Source of the DNA: Prevotellaceae bacterium
GTDB lineage: Bacteria; Bacteroidota; Bacteroidia; Bacteroidales; Bacteroidaceae
Assembly: GCA_015257125.1 (NCBI GenBank)
Contig: JABZKU010000018.1
Coordinates: 1 to 44,656, forward strand
Length of the DNA: 44,656 nucleotides
Reading direction: 5' to 3'
Position numbers and translations under genes: made by a program. The notes under the pieces are model-generated. The model made no database searches. It was not told the DNA's origin and saw only the letters and a program-made list of their open reading frames with translations. Below are positions 31,185-40,762 of this stretch, piece after piece (positions within the stretch are counted from its first letter, which is position 1; each line of letters opens with the position of its first letter).

Positions 31185-32225
31185 TCAGAAAGGGATGTAG
31201 ATTTTGTCGCGAATCTCGGCATATTCGCGCTCTTCGCGGCTGTGGGCGGTGATGCCGCCGCCGGCTTTGAAGACCAAGCCCTCGGGTGTTTGTTCGACAA
31301 AGCGGATGAGCACGGCGCTGTCGAGGGTGCGGCCGTCGCTCCAGCCTGCGATGCCGGTGTACCACCCACGATCGTAACCTTCGGCCTCGGCGATGAGGCG
31401 ACAAGTGGCGCTTTTCGGCGCTCCCGTCACGCTGCCGGCCGGAAGTAGGCGGAAGAGAATTTCGCCCAAGTGGGCGGAATAGTCGGCGGGGAGTCGTCCG
31501 GCGATCTCACTGCTGGTTTGTAAGAGCGGCCCGCGGTGGGTGATGACGCGTTCGACGTAGCGATAACGCTCCACGCGGACGTGTTCGGCCACGCGACTGA
31601 GGTCGTTGCGCAGAAGGTCGACCACGGTGGCGTGTTCGGCGGCTTCTTTGGCGTCGGCCATGAGGCGTTCGGCTGCGCCCTCGCCGTCGGGGAGCGTGCC
31701 TTTCATGGGAAAGGTGCGGATGTGGCCGTCGGCGATGCGCACGAAGGGCTCGGGCGAGAAACAAACCCACTGCCCGGGCACGAAAAGTCGATAGCGGGCT
31801 CTCGCTCGAGCGAAGATGTCGGCGAGCGTGAGGGACGTTTCAATGGGAACCCGTTGGGTGAGGTTGGTCAAGAAGGAGTCGCCGCGGAGCAAACCGCGTT
31901 GCACGATGCCGAAGGCGCGGGCGTAGTCGTCGGCCGGGGGCATTTTTGGGGTGAGTGCGGGGGCATTTTCACCGAACAACGACGCGTGGGGCACGGCGTG
32001 TTGGGGGCTTTCGGGCGAAAGATTGGTGACGCCGCTGAAATCGTAGGCCAGAACGTCGGGCGCGAGGGCATCGAGCGGTTCGATCACGGCGCGTTCGGCG
32101 GCATAGTTCACCAGAAAGAGAAAAGGGCGGCCGAGGGTGGCGAAACGGTTGATGCGCGCGATGGCTTCGGTGCGGTCGCGGAGGGGCAACCGGCCGAGCA
32201 TCGGCGCAGACCGGCGGGCGCTCAT
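31185..32225 (-). CDS. pabB: Aminodeoxychorismate synthase component I
   Basis: 346 residues from MSARRSAPML. The start is fixed by a 4-bp ATGA overlap with the rhodanese gene. It belongs to the chorismate-binding family (TrpE/PabB/MenF). FPMKGTLPDG carries K175 in 'KGT', the lysine that marks PabB-type enzymes (TrpE has 'AGT'). LLRNDLSRVA, LPAGSVTGAPK, YTGIAGW and the C-terminal GGGITAHSREEREYAEIRDK are all conserved. The chain is short because it lacks most of the N-terminal domain, as in many Bacteroidetes PabBs. It makes 4-amino-4-deoxychorismate from chorismate and ammonia. The glutaminase partner PabA is not in this window, and pabC lies downstream. Confidence 0.9.
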   Translation of the reverse strand: MSARRSAPMLGRLPLRDRTEAIARINRFATLGRPFLFLVNYAAERAVIEPLDALAPDVLAYDFSGVTNLSPESPQHAVPHASLFGENAPALTPKMPPADDYARAFGIVQRGLLRGDSFLTNLTQRVPIETSLTLADIFARARARYRLFVPGQWVCFSPEPFVRIADGHIRTFPMKGTLPDGEGAAERLMADAKEAAEHATVVDLLRNDLSRVAEHVRVERYRYVERVITHRGPLLQTSSEIAGRLPADYSAHLGEILFRLLPAGSVTGAPKSATCRLIAEAEGYDRGWYTGIAGWSDGRTLDSAVLIRFVEQTPEGLVFKAGGGITAHSREEREYAEIRDKIYIPF

Positions 32226-32614
32226 CGCGCGGTGGGGAGGGCGGCTTCGACCCAGCCCAACCAACCGGTGGAAAGTTCGTAGACTTGGATGCCGCGACGC
32301 GAGAGTAGGGTGGCAGCCTGCTTGCTGCGATGGCCACTGCGGCAATAGAGCGCGACACTGCGCTGCTTACCGAGCACGGCTTCGGCGCGCTGTTCGAAAT
32401 CGGGGGCGAGTACGTCGACATTGACGCTCTTCGGCAGATGACCTTCGGCGTATTCGGAGGGAGTGCGCACGTCGAGGAGGATCAAATCGGGCTTTTGGCT
32501 GAGCAGCGTGGAAAATTCGCCGGCACTGAGGGAAGAAAGCCCCTCGGGTGTGGAGCAAGAGAAGAAAGAACAGAGACTCATAAAAAGAAAACGGGAGAGT
32601 GTGCGAAAATGCAT
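32222..32614 (-). CDS. Rhodanese-like domain lipoprotein
   Basis: 130 residues. The signal MHFRTLSRFLFMSLCSFFSC gives a lipid cysteine at C20, so the protein is envelope-anchored. A single rhodanese domain follows: LILLDVRTPSEYAEGHLPKSVNV, then the active-site loop VALYCRSGHRSKQAATLL with the catalytic Cys, and VYELSTGWLGW. Single-domain rhodaneses move sulfane sulfur or act in thiol redox chemistry, and the active Cys is intact. It overlaps pabB by 4 bp and follows the DUF6029 gene after about 130 bp. Together with the TlpA-like protein upstream it suggests periplasmic thiol chemistry. The long open frame upstream of 32614 is antisense or out-of-frame noise. Confidence 0.88.
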   Translation of the reverse strand: MHFRTLSRFLFMSLCSFFSCSTPEGLSSLSAGEFSTLLSQKPDLILLDVRTPSEYAEGHLPKSVNVDVLAPDFEQRAEAVLGKQRSVALYCRSGHRSKQAATLLSRRGIQVYELSTGWLGWVEAALPTAR

Positions 32615-32742
32615 CGTGATGAGAATAAAAAGTGGAGAATTGTTGACGAAAAAACGGGGCGTCCGCGCGAAATCGGCGCCATGATGGGAAGAAGCGCGTG
32701 GACTTTTGGGCGAAAGCCCGCGGGTAGGCATCAAGTGTGGAC

Positions 32743-34467
32743 TCAGAAGCGCAGGGCGTAGCTGAGGGTGAGGCCTTTTTGCGCAGGAACGTAGCGACAA
32801 ACGCCGCCGGCGCAGTTGTAACCGGCGCGCGTGGAACCGTAGCCCAGTTGTAGGCGGTGGCGGGTGTCGGTGTAGGTGGCGAAAGCCTGCCAGTAGTGCA
32901 CGCTCGAGGTGGTGCCGCGGGTGGGAGAGGGGACGCGGGCGTTGAATTGATCGGAGAGGGTGAACATGAAGTGCGACGAAAGACTCAATTCGAGCAAGCC
33001 CGCCCACCAATCGCCTTGATCTTGGCGTGTATGTAGGTATTGTGCTTCGGCGCGCAGGGCGGTTTTGGCATTTGCCTGCCACTGTCCTTCGAGAATGCCG
33101 ATGAGGGTGTTGACGCGTCCGCCGTGTCCTTCGACGGCGGTGCGGTCGATGGTCTGCGACATGAGGGTGGCGTGCAAACGGAAGTCGCGATTCAGCCGGC
33201 GCTCGGCATCCAACGCCCATTCGCCGTAGCGTGTGCCGCCCATCGCCCAGAAGTTGCGCGCACGGCGGCCATCGGTGCCCATGGCGTCTGCGCCTTCCGG
33301 CCCGTCGGTGAGGGCGAGGTCGCGAATGTGGGCGGCGCGCAGCCGCAAAGTGGTGCCGTAGCGTCCGCCCCACGCGGTGCGACGCGGCAAAGTCCACGCG
33401 GCTTCGGCGCGGAACGCCCATTCGCCGGGCACATTGGCCGTGGCGTAGGGATAGAGTGCGGTGAGGGCGTAGGTGGGTTGGGCGGCGAAGGGCGGAAGGT
33501 GGTTGAGTGTGGAGGCGGAGAGGGCAGCGCTGCGCCGACCGCGGAAACTTATGTTTTCGGCGCGCTTGACTTGCATCAAAAAGCTCTTGCCGCGCTTCGA
33601 CCAACTGCCGCTGAGCAGCAGCGCGGAGCCGTGTCCGTAAGTATAACCGTTGTCAAATGAGGGATCTTGCCCCTTCCACGCGTATTCGGCCAGCCACTGC
33701 CAGCGGCGGGTGTGCCAAGCGGCGCGCAAATCGAAGGCACTCACGTTGGTGGGTTGTACGAGGTGGAAACGACGGAGGGTAAAGGTCTGCGAAAAGCCCG
33801 CAGTGTCGATGCGACTCAAGGCGTCGGGCTGCTCCCGGCGCATGACCCACGACGCGCCGAGGGTGAGTCTGCCGTGGCGGGTGGGGAGATCCCATTCGCC
33901 ATCGGCACCATATATATAAGAGGCGTCGGTTTCCCAATAATTGCGCTGGCGGCCGGCGAGGGCTTTGAGGCGCACGCCCTCGAAGGGGCGGGCGGTGAGG
34001 CGCAGGCCGCGCAGATGATTGTCGATGCCGAGCGAGGGTTCTTCGTAAGTGCGCAGCACGAGGCCGGAACCGAACTGCTCATAATAACTACCGAGGGTGA
34101 TTTCGGCGCGATCGAAGCGGGCGGTGGCGTAAAAATAGGGCACGCCGGCACCGCGGAAGGCGGGATCGAAGCCGGGGAGGGGCTGTTTCATGTACTCGGC
34201 GCGCAGTCCGGCCTCATAACGGCGGCGAAACGCGAGTCGGAGGTCGAGATAGGAGTTGCTGAGCACCCGATTGTCGACGCGATCTGTGCCGATGCGCTCG
34301 TCATATTGGGGAACAAGCGCGTCGGTGCGCAGACTTCCGTGCACTTGCAGGGCGGGTTCGGCCGAAAGCGGTGGGGTTTCGCCCGAAGGCGGGGGCGTAC
34401 TCGCCACTTCTTGCGCGAAGAGGGGCAAGGCCAGCAGGAAAGCGAGGAGCGAAAGGAGGTGTTTCAT
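32743..34467 (-). CDS. DUF6029 family outer-membrane-like beta protein
   Basis: 574 residues from MKHLLSLLAFLLALPLFAQ, a Sec signal peptide. The frame's first ATG (34488) would overlap the thioredoxin stop and spoil the signal. After a Pro/Ser linker, VHGSLRTDALVPQYDERIGTD leads into alternating strand patterns typical of beta-barrels: LDLRLAFRRRYEAGLRAEYM, RAEITLGSYYEQFGSGLVLRTYEE, WDLPTRHGRLTLGASWVMR, and an aromatic terminus TLSYALRF. This matches DUF6029, seen next to TlpA-like genes in Bacteroidales as I recall. It is probably an outer membrane barrel with no known substrate. It starts 17 bp after the thioredoxin gene, so they are co-transcribed. Confidence 0.78.
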   Translation of the reverse strand: MKHLLSLLAFLLALPLFAQEVASTPPPSGETPPLSAEPALQVHGSLRTDALVPQYDERIGTDRVDNRVLSNSYLDLRLAFRRRYEAGLRAEYMKQPLPGFDPAFRGAGVPYFYATARFDRAEITLGSYYEQFGSGLVLRTYEEPSLGIDNHLRGLRLTARPFEGVRLKALAGRQRNYWETDASYIYGADGEWDLPTRHGRLTLGASWVMRREQPDALSRIDTAGFSQTFTLRRFHLVQPTNVSAFDLRAAWHTRRWQWLAEYAWKGQDPSFDNGYTYGHGSALLLSGSWSKRGKSFLMQVKRAENISFRGRRSAALSASTLNHLPPFAAQPTYALTALYPYATANVPGEWAFRAEAAWTLPRRTAWGGRYGTTLRLRAAHIRDLALTDGPEGADAMGTDGRRARNFWAMGGTRYGEWALDAERRLNRDFRLHATLMSQTIDRTAVEGHGGRVNTLIGILEGQWQANAKTALRAEAQYLHTRQDQGDWWAGLLELSLSSHFMFTLSDQFNARVPSPTRGTTSSVHYWQAFATYTDTRHRLQLGYGSTRAGYNCAGGVCRYVPAQKGLTLSYALRF

Positions 34468-34484
34468 GGAAAAGCGGCCGAGCA

Positions 34485-34973
34485 TCAAGGTTTGGCGATG
34501 AGTTCGCGCACTTTTTCAATGAGTTTTTCCTCACCGCCTTCGGTATATCCCGAGCGCGAATAGGCGATTTTCCCTTTGCCGTCGAGGATGAAGACGTGAG
34601 GGATGAGGCTTACGTTGAGCGCGCGGCGGAAATTGCTGTTGGGGTCGAGCAGTACGTCGTAAGTCCAGCCCTTGCCGTCGACGAAGGGGCGCACGCGCTC
34701 ACTGTTTTGCGCCTCGTCGATGCTCACGGCAATAAGACGCACGCCGGTTTCTTCGCGCCATTCGTCGTAAACGTCGGCGATGGCCGAGAGTTCGCGGTTA
34801 CAAGGTTTGCACCAAGTGGCGAAAAAACTGATGATGATGGGGCGTCCGGCGTTAGACAGCGTGTCGGTGCGCACGGCGCGGCCATCTAAATCGCGCAACA
34901 CGGTGGCCGGCAACTGCGCCGCGGCACCCAGTGTGCAACAGAAGAGGAGGAGGGCGAAAAAGAGTCGTTGCAT
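34485..34973 (-). CDS. TlpA-like periplasmic thioredoxin
   Basis: 162 residues with a signal peptide (MQRLFFALLLFCCTLGAAAQ). The thioredoxin fold holds the redox motif in SFFATWCKPCNREL (W-C-K-P-C), followed by LIAVSIDEA and the cis-Pro loop LNVSLIPHVFILDGKGKI. WCxPC plus a periplasmic signal is the TlpA/ResA type, which reduces disulfides in envelope proteins. It lies directly upstream of the DUF6029 gene and downstream of sufB. No clear TAnnTTTG box lies in the 109 bp before it, so it may depend on read-through from sufB past a moderate hairpin. Confidence 0.9.
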   Translation of the reverse strand: MQRLFFALLLFCCTLGAAAQLPATVLRDLDGRAVRTDTLSNAGRPIIISFFATWCKPCNRELSAIADVYDEWREETGVRLIAVSIDEAQNSERVRPFVDGKGWTYDVLLDPNSNFRRALNVSLIPHVFILDGKGKIAYSRSGYTEGGEEKLIEKVRELIAKP

Positions 34974-34990
34974 GAGACGAGAAGATAAAG

Positions 34991-35023
34991 AAAAACCGGC
35001 GGGGTCGGCACGTTTGTGCCGAC
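34991..35023 (-). terminator. Terminator or attenuator after sufB
   Basis: An 8-bp perfect stem (GTCGGCAC at 35004-35011 with 35016-35023) has a 4-nt loop. On the minus strand CCCGCCGG comes next and only then TTTTT, so it may be leaky. Confidence 0.5.
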
Positions 35024-35082
35024 TCTCCGTCAGTTCTGTGTTGGGGTTGGGATATAAATAATGTATCTGCCCTTCGCCGCGG

Positions 35083-36516
<1,434 letters not shown>

Positions 36517-36599
36517 AAAGGGGAACTGCGTAATGGAGAATAGAGTGAAGCGCCGCGGTGTGGTGCCGCTCCTTGGGAGCAACTCGCGGGCTTAGGCTA

Positions 36600-36631
36600 C
36601 AAATATACGATAAAAATATGTCGTGTGCCAA
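36600..36631 (-). promoter_or_regulatory. Promoter of sufB
   Basis: TTG (36629-36631), 21 bp, TATATTTG (36600-36607) on the minus strand. Leader about 80 nt. I saw no obvious long inverted repeat for an IscR- or Fur-like repressor. Confidence 0.68.
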
Positions 36632-36801
36632 TTTTCTCGCCACGTTGAGTTTTTTTATCGACCGGACTCCCCTCCTCGGCGCACGTCTCTATTTTAATAT
36701 GGGTGTTGAAAACAGCCATTTTCGTCGCAATGAAATAGAAAAGTTGAGCGTTTTTTGCCGATTTGTTCAGAAAAAAGAAAGCAAACTCCCCAAAAACTTT
36801 G

Positions 36802-36809
36802 TACATTTG
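36802..36809 (+). promoter_or_regulatory. Candidate -7 box of the AraC-family gene
   Basis: TACATTTG matches TAnnTTTG, 31 bp before the ATG. No TTG sits at 19-21 bp, which could mean an activator is needed. Confidence 0.55.
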
Positions 36810-36840
36810 CCGAAGTACTAACTCCTAAAACCACGATGTG

Positions 36841-37749
36841 ATGAACAACTCGTCTACTCCTTCTGCTGTTCGCCGCCACGAACCCCACAGCGTGGCGCTG
36901 CAAGACATGCGCCCCTACGCCTTGGGAATGGAACTGCTCGACGACGAACTGCTCATCGTGGAAAACCTGGCCACGTTGCCCGCTGACACGCAAGCGGTGC
37001 AGACCTCTTTTTTCACTATCGGCTATTGCACGGCCGGAAGCGCAGATTGTGTGTTGAACGATCGCTCCTTCCATGTCGAGGCCGGCGACCTCTTTTTGGC
37101 TTTTGGGCAGCAAACCTTCAGCGACATCCAGTTTTCACCTGATTTTTCCGCACAGGCCATCTTTCAGAACCTCTCGTTCGTGCAAGAGACGCTCATGTCC
37201 ATGACGCAACTGTGGCCCTATCTGCTCTCGCTCATGGAGCAACCGGTGCTTTCGCTCGACGAAGCGGAAAAAGCGCTTGTCGTCGCCGACTATCGCGCCT
37301 TGCACGCCCGCATGCTTGACCACGATCACTGCTTTGCCCGCGAGGTCATCAAAACCTGCCTGCAGAGTTTCTATCTTGACCTCTGTCAACTGCTCGAACG
37401 CCGCGGATCGCGACGCGATAACTTCAACACCCGCACATTTAATATCTTCTATCGCTTCATGCAGCTCCTCTCTCGTAATTTTGGCGAGCAGCGCAGCGTG
37501 AATTGGTACGCCGATCAGCTCCAACTCACCCCGAAATACCTCTCACAGCTCATCAAAAACGTGAGTGGCCGCACCGTTGGGCAGTGGGTTTCCGTGTTGG
37601 TGGTGATGGAGATCAAGAATCTGCTGCGCAACACCGATTTGAGCATCAAAGAGATCTCCACCGGCCTCAATTTCCCCTCCCAAAGTCTGATGGGACGCTA
37701 TTTCAAAAACTACACCGGCCTCTCTCCGCTCGACTATCGTCGACGTTGA
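36841..37749 (+). CDS. AraC family transcriptional regulator
   Basis: 302 residues from the ATG at 36841 (a GTG codon just before it is also in frame). The N-terminal part (about 20-140) is cupin-like: FFTIGYCTAGSADCVLNDRSFHVEAGDLFLAFG. The C-terminal part (about 200-302) has two helix-turn-helix units: SVNWYADQLQLTPKYLSQLIKNVSGRTVGQWVSVLVVMEIKNLLR, then LSIKEISTGLNFPSQSLMGRYFKNYTGLSPLDYRR, the AraC signature. It probably senses a small molecule and activates nearby or distant genes; the target is unknown. The nearest candidates are the divergent sufB and the epimerase-like gene 99 bp downstream on the same strand. Confidence 0.92.
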   Translation: MNNSSTPSAVRRHEPHSVALQDMRPYALGMELLDDELLIVENLATLPADTQAVQTSFFTIGYCTAGSADCVLNDRSFHVEAGDLFLAFGQQTFSDIQFSPDFSAQAIFQNLSFVQETLMSMTQLWPYLLSLMEQPVLSLDEAEKALVVADYRALHARMLDHDHCFAREVIKTCLQSFYLDLCQLLERRGSRRDNFNTRTFNIFYRFMQLLSRNFGEQRSVNWYADQLQLTPKYLSQLIKNVSGRTVGQWVSVLVVMEIKNLLRNTDLSIKEISTGLNFPSQSLMGRYFKNYTGLSPLDYRRR

Positions 37750-37848
37750 CGGCCGTACCCCGCGTCGCGTCACACTGCGCGCGCACTCTTTTTCAAGGCA
37801 TCGCACACATTATATATAAGTTCAACCCGCCCAAAATCCAAAAGAACC

Positions 37849-38766
37849 ATGTATGCGCTACAAAATGCCGCCCTCCGGCTCGAAGTCTCGGCTCGAGGTG
37901 CAGAAATCCAAAGTCTGGTAGATTTGACCGACGGACGTGAAATCATCTGGCACGGAGATGCGACCTATTGGAACGGCCGTTCTCCCCTCCTCTTCCCCAT
38001 CACCGGCGGATTGTGGAACGGAACGTGCCGACTCGACGGACGCAGTTACCAAATTCCCAAGCACGGCTTTGTGCGCCGGCGCGATTGGCAGTTCGTTGAG
38101 CAGGGCGAAGATTTCATTCGTTTCGCCATCGAGAACACCGACGAGGAACTCAAGCAGTTTCCTTGGCCCTATCGGCTCGAAGTGACCTACACCTTGCGCG
38201 AACGTACCCTCCGCACCGATCTGCGCGTGACCAATCGCTCGCACCACAGCTCCATGTGGTTCCAAGTCGGCGCTCATCCCGCCCTCAATCTCCGCGATTG
38301 GACGCCTGACGGGCAGCGCGTGGCCGGATTCCTGCGCTTCGAAGGCGCACCCCGCGACCTCCTGCGCGCCGGTAGCCAAGGGTGCATTGAGCCTGCGCGC
38401 GTGCCCATCCCGTGGAGCAAGAATCTGCAAACCCTCGCCGCCTTGGCTTTCCACCAAATGGGTAATGCGCTTGTGCCCATCGGCGTCGACACCTTCGCCA
38501 ACGAGGCGTTGATCTTTGATGCGCGGCAGGTCGAGGCCGTCGAAGTGCTCGATCGCAAGCGACGTCGCTATGCCCGCGTGGCTTCTTCCGCACCGGTGTG
38601 GCTCATTTGGCAACCCGCCGGCAAGCACGCCCCCTTTGTTTGCGTCGAACCGTGGTACGGGCTTCCCGACACGGTGGATTTCGACGGCGAAATGCCCCAA
38701 CGACCCGAAATACAACGTGCCGCACCACAAGAAACGTGGGAAGGTTGGTGGACTTTGGAGGTCTGA
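37849..38766 (+). CDS. Aldose 1-epimerase family protein (LacX/GalM-like)
   Basis: 305 residues from MYALQNAALRLEVSARGAEI, no signal peptide, cytoplasmic. Family features are SLVDLTDGREIIWHGDATYW, PLLFPITGGL, the His of PKHGFVRRRDW and the GAHPALNL block, in the order seen in the LacX subgroup of aldose 1-epimerases. These interconvert alpha and beta sugar anomers; the exact sugar is not set by sequence. No exact TAnnTTTG box lies in the 99 bp after the AraC gene (TATATATAAG occurs near 37811), so it may be co-transcribed with or activated by it. No terminator lies between the two genes. Confidence 0.85.
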   Translation: MYALQNAALRLEVSARGAEIQSLVDLTDGREIIWHGDATYWNGRSPLLFPITGGLWNGTCRLDGRSYQIPKHGFVRRRDWQFVEQGEDFIRFAIENTDEELKQFPWPYRLEVTYTLRERTLRTDLRVTNRSHHSSMWFQVGAHPALNLRDWTPDGQRVAGFLRFEGAPRDLLRAGSQGCIEPARVPIPWSKNLQTLAALAFHQMGNALVPIGVDTFANEALIFDARQVEAVEVLDRKRRRYARVASSAPVWLIWQPAGKHAPFVCVEPWYGLPDTVDFDGEMPQRPEIQRAAPQETWEGWWTLEV

Positions 38767-38768
38767 AC

Positions 38769-38799
38769 TTGGTCAAAAAGACAACAATGTGTATATTTG
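38769..38799 (+). promoter_or_regulatory. Promoter of the CotH-like gene
   Basis: TTG (38769-38771), 20 bp, TATATTTG (38792-38799). The -33 box begins 3 bp after the epimerase stop codon. Leader about 100 nt. Confidence 0.75.
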
Positions 38800-38908
38800 C
38801 CGCACGCGCCGCGCGAAACTCACGAGGTTCGCACGGCGCGTGCCGTCCTTTGGCGCCACACTGCGCAACGGCGGCGGAAAACTCCACTCATTTTCAAAAA
38901 AACTCCAC

Positions 38909-40279
38909 ATGTTTTCCCGAATTCTTCCCTTGTTTTTCTCGTTTCTTGCCGTACTTTCCGCAGCGGCACAGCGAGAAGTGCCGCGCATCGATATCAAATT
39001 GGCCGATGGCATCACGCTTTCCGACCTCGAAAGCAGTAAAAAAACGTGGCGCCGCGCGCAGATCACCATCAAGGCCGCAGGGATCGGGAAGAACATCACC
39101 GATTCGGCCAAGGTGCGCGGACGCGGCAACACCACGTGGTCGATGAAGAAAAAGCCCTTCCGCTTTAAATTCGACAAGAAGCAAAGCCCCTTCGGCTTGG
39201 CCAAGGGAAAAAGCTGGGTCTTGCTCGCCAACTTCCTCAGCGATGCGCAGTTGAACAACGCCATCGCCATGCGCACCGCCCAACTCGTGGGCGCCAGCCA
39301 CGCCAACCACATGATTCCGGTGGAACTCTACATCAACGGCTCCTACCGCGGTCTTTACAACCTGACCGAGCAGGTGGATTTGGCCTCCAACAGCGTCGTT
39401 GTGCCCGATGAGTCGAAGGCCGCGCTCCTCGAGTGGGACACTTACGACGGCGACCCCAAGCGCGACAGCACTTACAAGTTGCCCGTCGACCTCAAAGCCC
39501 CCGAAATCGAAGACTATGTGACTGATTACGGCAAAGAGGCGGCCACCCTCTATCAGGAAACGCTCAACAGCGAGATCCAAAAGCTCACGCGTGCCGTGCT
39601 TGCTGAGCGCACAGCCGAGGTGGTCGACGTGCCTTCGCTCGCCGCTTTCTACTATGTGTTCGACCTCACGGGCAACCTCGAATTGCGCCACCCGAAGAGC
39701 GTCAATGTGTGGCGCGCCAACATTTTCGACCCGCAATCCAAGTGGGTGTTCGGCCCCGTTTGGGACTTCGACTGGGCCTATGGTTACGAGCACACCGGCG
39801 CCTTTGCCACGATCAACCCCCAGTTTGACCTCCTCGACGGGAAAGGCCCCAAAGGCCCCGGTCGCAACTTCTTCCGCCACGCCATGCACGGATCGCAAGA
39901 GGTGGCCACCGCTTACAATGAGTTGGCGCAGCGCTTTGCCAAGCAGGGCGGCATCGACTCGCTCTGCAAGTATATCGACGAATATGCCGCTTGGATCGCC
40001 CCGGCCGCCGAACGCGATTTCAATCGCTGGTGGAAAGGCAGCCCCGATTACACTTCTCTCGCCGCACTGATGAAGGCTTGGCTCAGCGAGCGCGCCACTT
40101 ACATCGCCGAGCACCCCATTGGCTACGTGCCCACGGGCGTTCGTGCCGTGCCTGCGGCCACGCGTAGCGAAGAGGCGCCGATCTATACGCTCGACGGCCG
40201 CCGCCTTTCGCCCGGTGCAACCCGTCCTGCGGGCATTTTGCTCCAAGGCGGTCGCAAGATCGTGGGCAATCGCCCCTGA
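38909..40279 (+). CDS. Secreted CotH-like kinase-fold protein
   Basis: 456 residues from MFSRILPLFFSFLAVLSAAAQ (signal peptide). The frame is open from 38516 but that part overlaps the epimerase gene and the promoter. CotH family blocks are KVRGRGNTTWSMKKKPFRFKFDKK (68-91), WVLLANFLSDAQLNNAIAM, INGSYRGLYNLTEQVDLAS (142-160), and FGPVWDFDWAYGYE (281-294) with the likely metal-binding Asp pair D286/D288. CotH proteins have an atypical protein-kinase fold, and Bacillus CotH phosphorylates spore-coat proteins. In non-sporing Bacteroidetes they are exported and their substrate is unknown. The last 30 residues (IYTLDGRRLSPGATRPAGILLQGGRKIV) resemble a T9SS-type tail like that of the 24104-25138 protein. 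Confidence 0.87.
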   Translation: MFSRILPLFFSFLAVLSAAAQREVPRIDIKLADGITLSDLESSKKTWRRAQITIKAAGIGKNITDSAKVRGRGNTTWSMKKKPFRFKFDKKQSPFGLAKGKSWVLLANFLSDAQLNNAIAMRTAQLVGASHANHMIPVELYINGSYRGLYNLTEQVDLASNSVVVPDESKAALLEWDTYDGDPKRDSTYKLPVDLKAPEIEDYVTDYGKEAATLYQETLNSEIQKLTRAVLAERTAEVVDVPSLAAFYYVFDLTGNLELRHPKSVNVWRANIFDPQSKWVFGPVWDFDWAYGYEHTGAFATINPQFDLLDGKGPKGPGRNFFRHAMHGSQEVATAYNELAQRFAKQGGIDSLCKYIDEYAAWIAPAAERDFNRWWKGSPDYTSLAALMKAWLSERATYIAEHPIGYVPTGVRAVPAATRSEEAPIYTLDGRRLSPGATRPAGILLQGGRKIVGNRP

Positions 40280-40324
40280 TCGCTCCCCCGTTTTCCACCT
40301 ATCAACTCAACTTTCTTACTGCCC

Positions 40325-40672
40325 ATGCCGGTCAAAGCTGACAAAGACCTCAAACTCTATTATTCCATCGGCGAAGTGGCCGAAATGTTCGGCGTGAACG
40401 ACACGCTGCTCCGCTTTTGGGAACGCGAATTTCCGCAGATCGCCCCCAAAAAGGGGGCGCGCGGCATTCGCCAATACACCAAGCGCGACATCGAAACCGT
40501 GCGCGTGGTCTATAATCTCGTCAAGGTGCGCGGCCTGCGCATCGAGGCGGCGCGCGAAGCCCTCCGCAATAACTACAATGCGACCGCGAGCGCCACGGAA
40601 GTGGTGGATCGCCTGCGCGCCATTCGCGAAGAACTGGTGAACATTCGCGAGGAACTCGGCAGTTTGCAGTAA
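40325..40672 (+). CDS. MerR family transcriptional regulator
   Basis: 115 residues. The N-terminal winged helix-turn-helix reads LYYSIGEVAEMFGVNDTLLRFWEREFPQIAPKK...GIRQYTKRDIETVRVVYNLVKVRGLRIEAAREAL, the MerR pattern. A short helical tail follows (VVDRLRAIREELVNIREELGSL), probably the dimerisation coil. No effector domain or metal-binding cysteines are present, so it is not a metal sensor. It lies 45 bp after the CotH-like gene and 90 bp before radA, with a hairpin in the latter gap. Proteins of this small type next to radA are familiar from Bacteroidales, but the target is unknown to me. Confidence 0.9.
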   Translation: MPVKADKDLKLYYSIGEVAEMFGVNDTLLRFWEREFPQIAPKKGARGIRQYTKRDIETVRVVYNLVKVRGLRIEAAREALRNNYNATASATEVVDRLRAIREELVNIREELGSLQ

Positions 40673-40700
40673 CACGATTTTCTTGCCGCACCCCTGCCGT

Positions 40701-40737
40701 CGCTCATCTCTCCAGAGGTGAGCGGCGGGAGCGGGTG
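40701..40737 (+). terminator. Hairpin between the MerR gene and radA
   Basis: A 10-bp stem with one G-T pair (CGCTCATCTC at 40701-40710 with 40715-40724) has a 4-nt loop. CTTTTCCTTTG begins only about 14 bp later, so termination is probably partial. Confidence 0.4.
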
Positions 40738-40762
40738 CTTTTCCTTTGAAAAAACGACCCTT

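Larger units (their letters stand above)
36517..36840. other. Divergent promoter region between sufB and the AraC gene
   Basis: It is AT-rich relative to the genes. It contains the sufB promoter (36600-36631) and the AraC-gene -7 box (36802-36809). No gene is supported. Confidence 0.6.

Noticed and set aside
32615..33604. Long minus-strand extension of the rhodanese frame
   Set aside because: It is out of frame within the DUF6029 gene, Arg/His-rich, and unlike any protein. The lipoprotein signal at 32614 is the natural start.
38894..40246. 450-codon minus-strand frame opposite the CotH-like gene
   Set aside because: It is antisense to a gene with signal peptide, conserved CotH blocks and its own promoter; no motif is seen in it.
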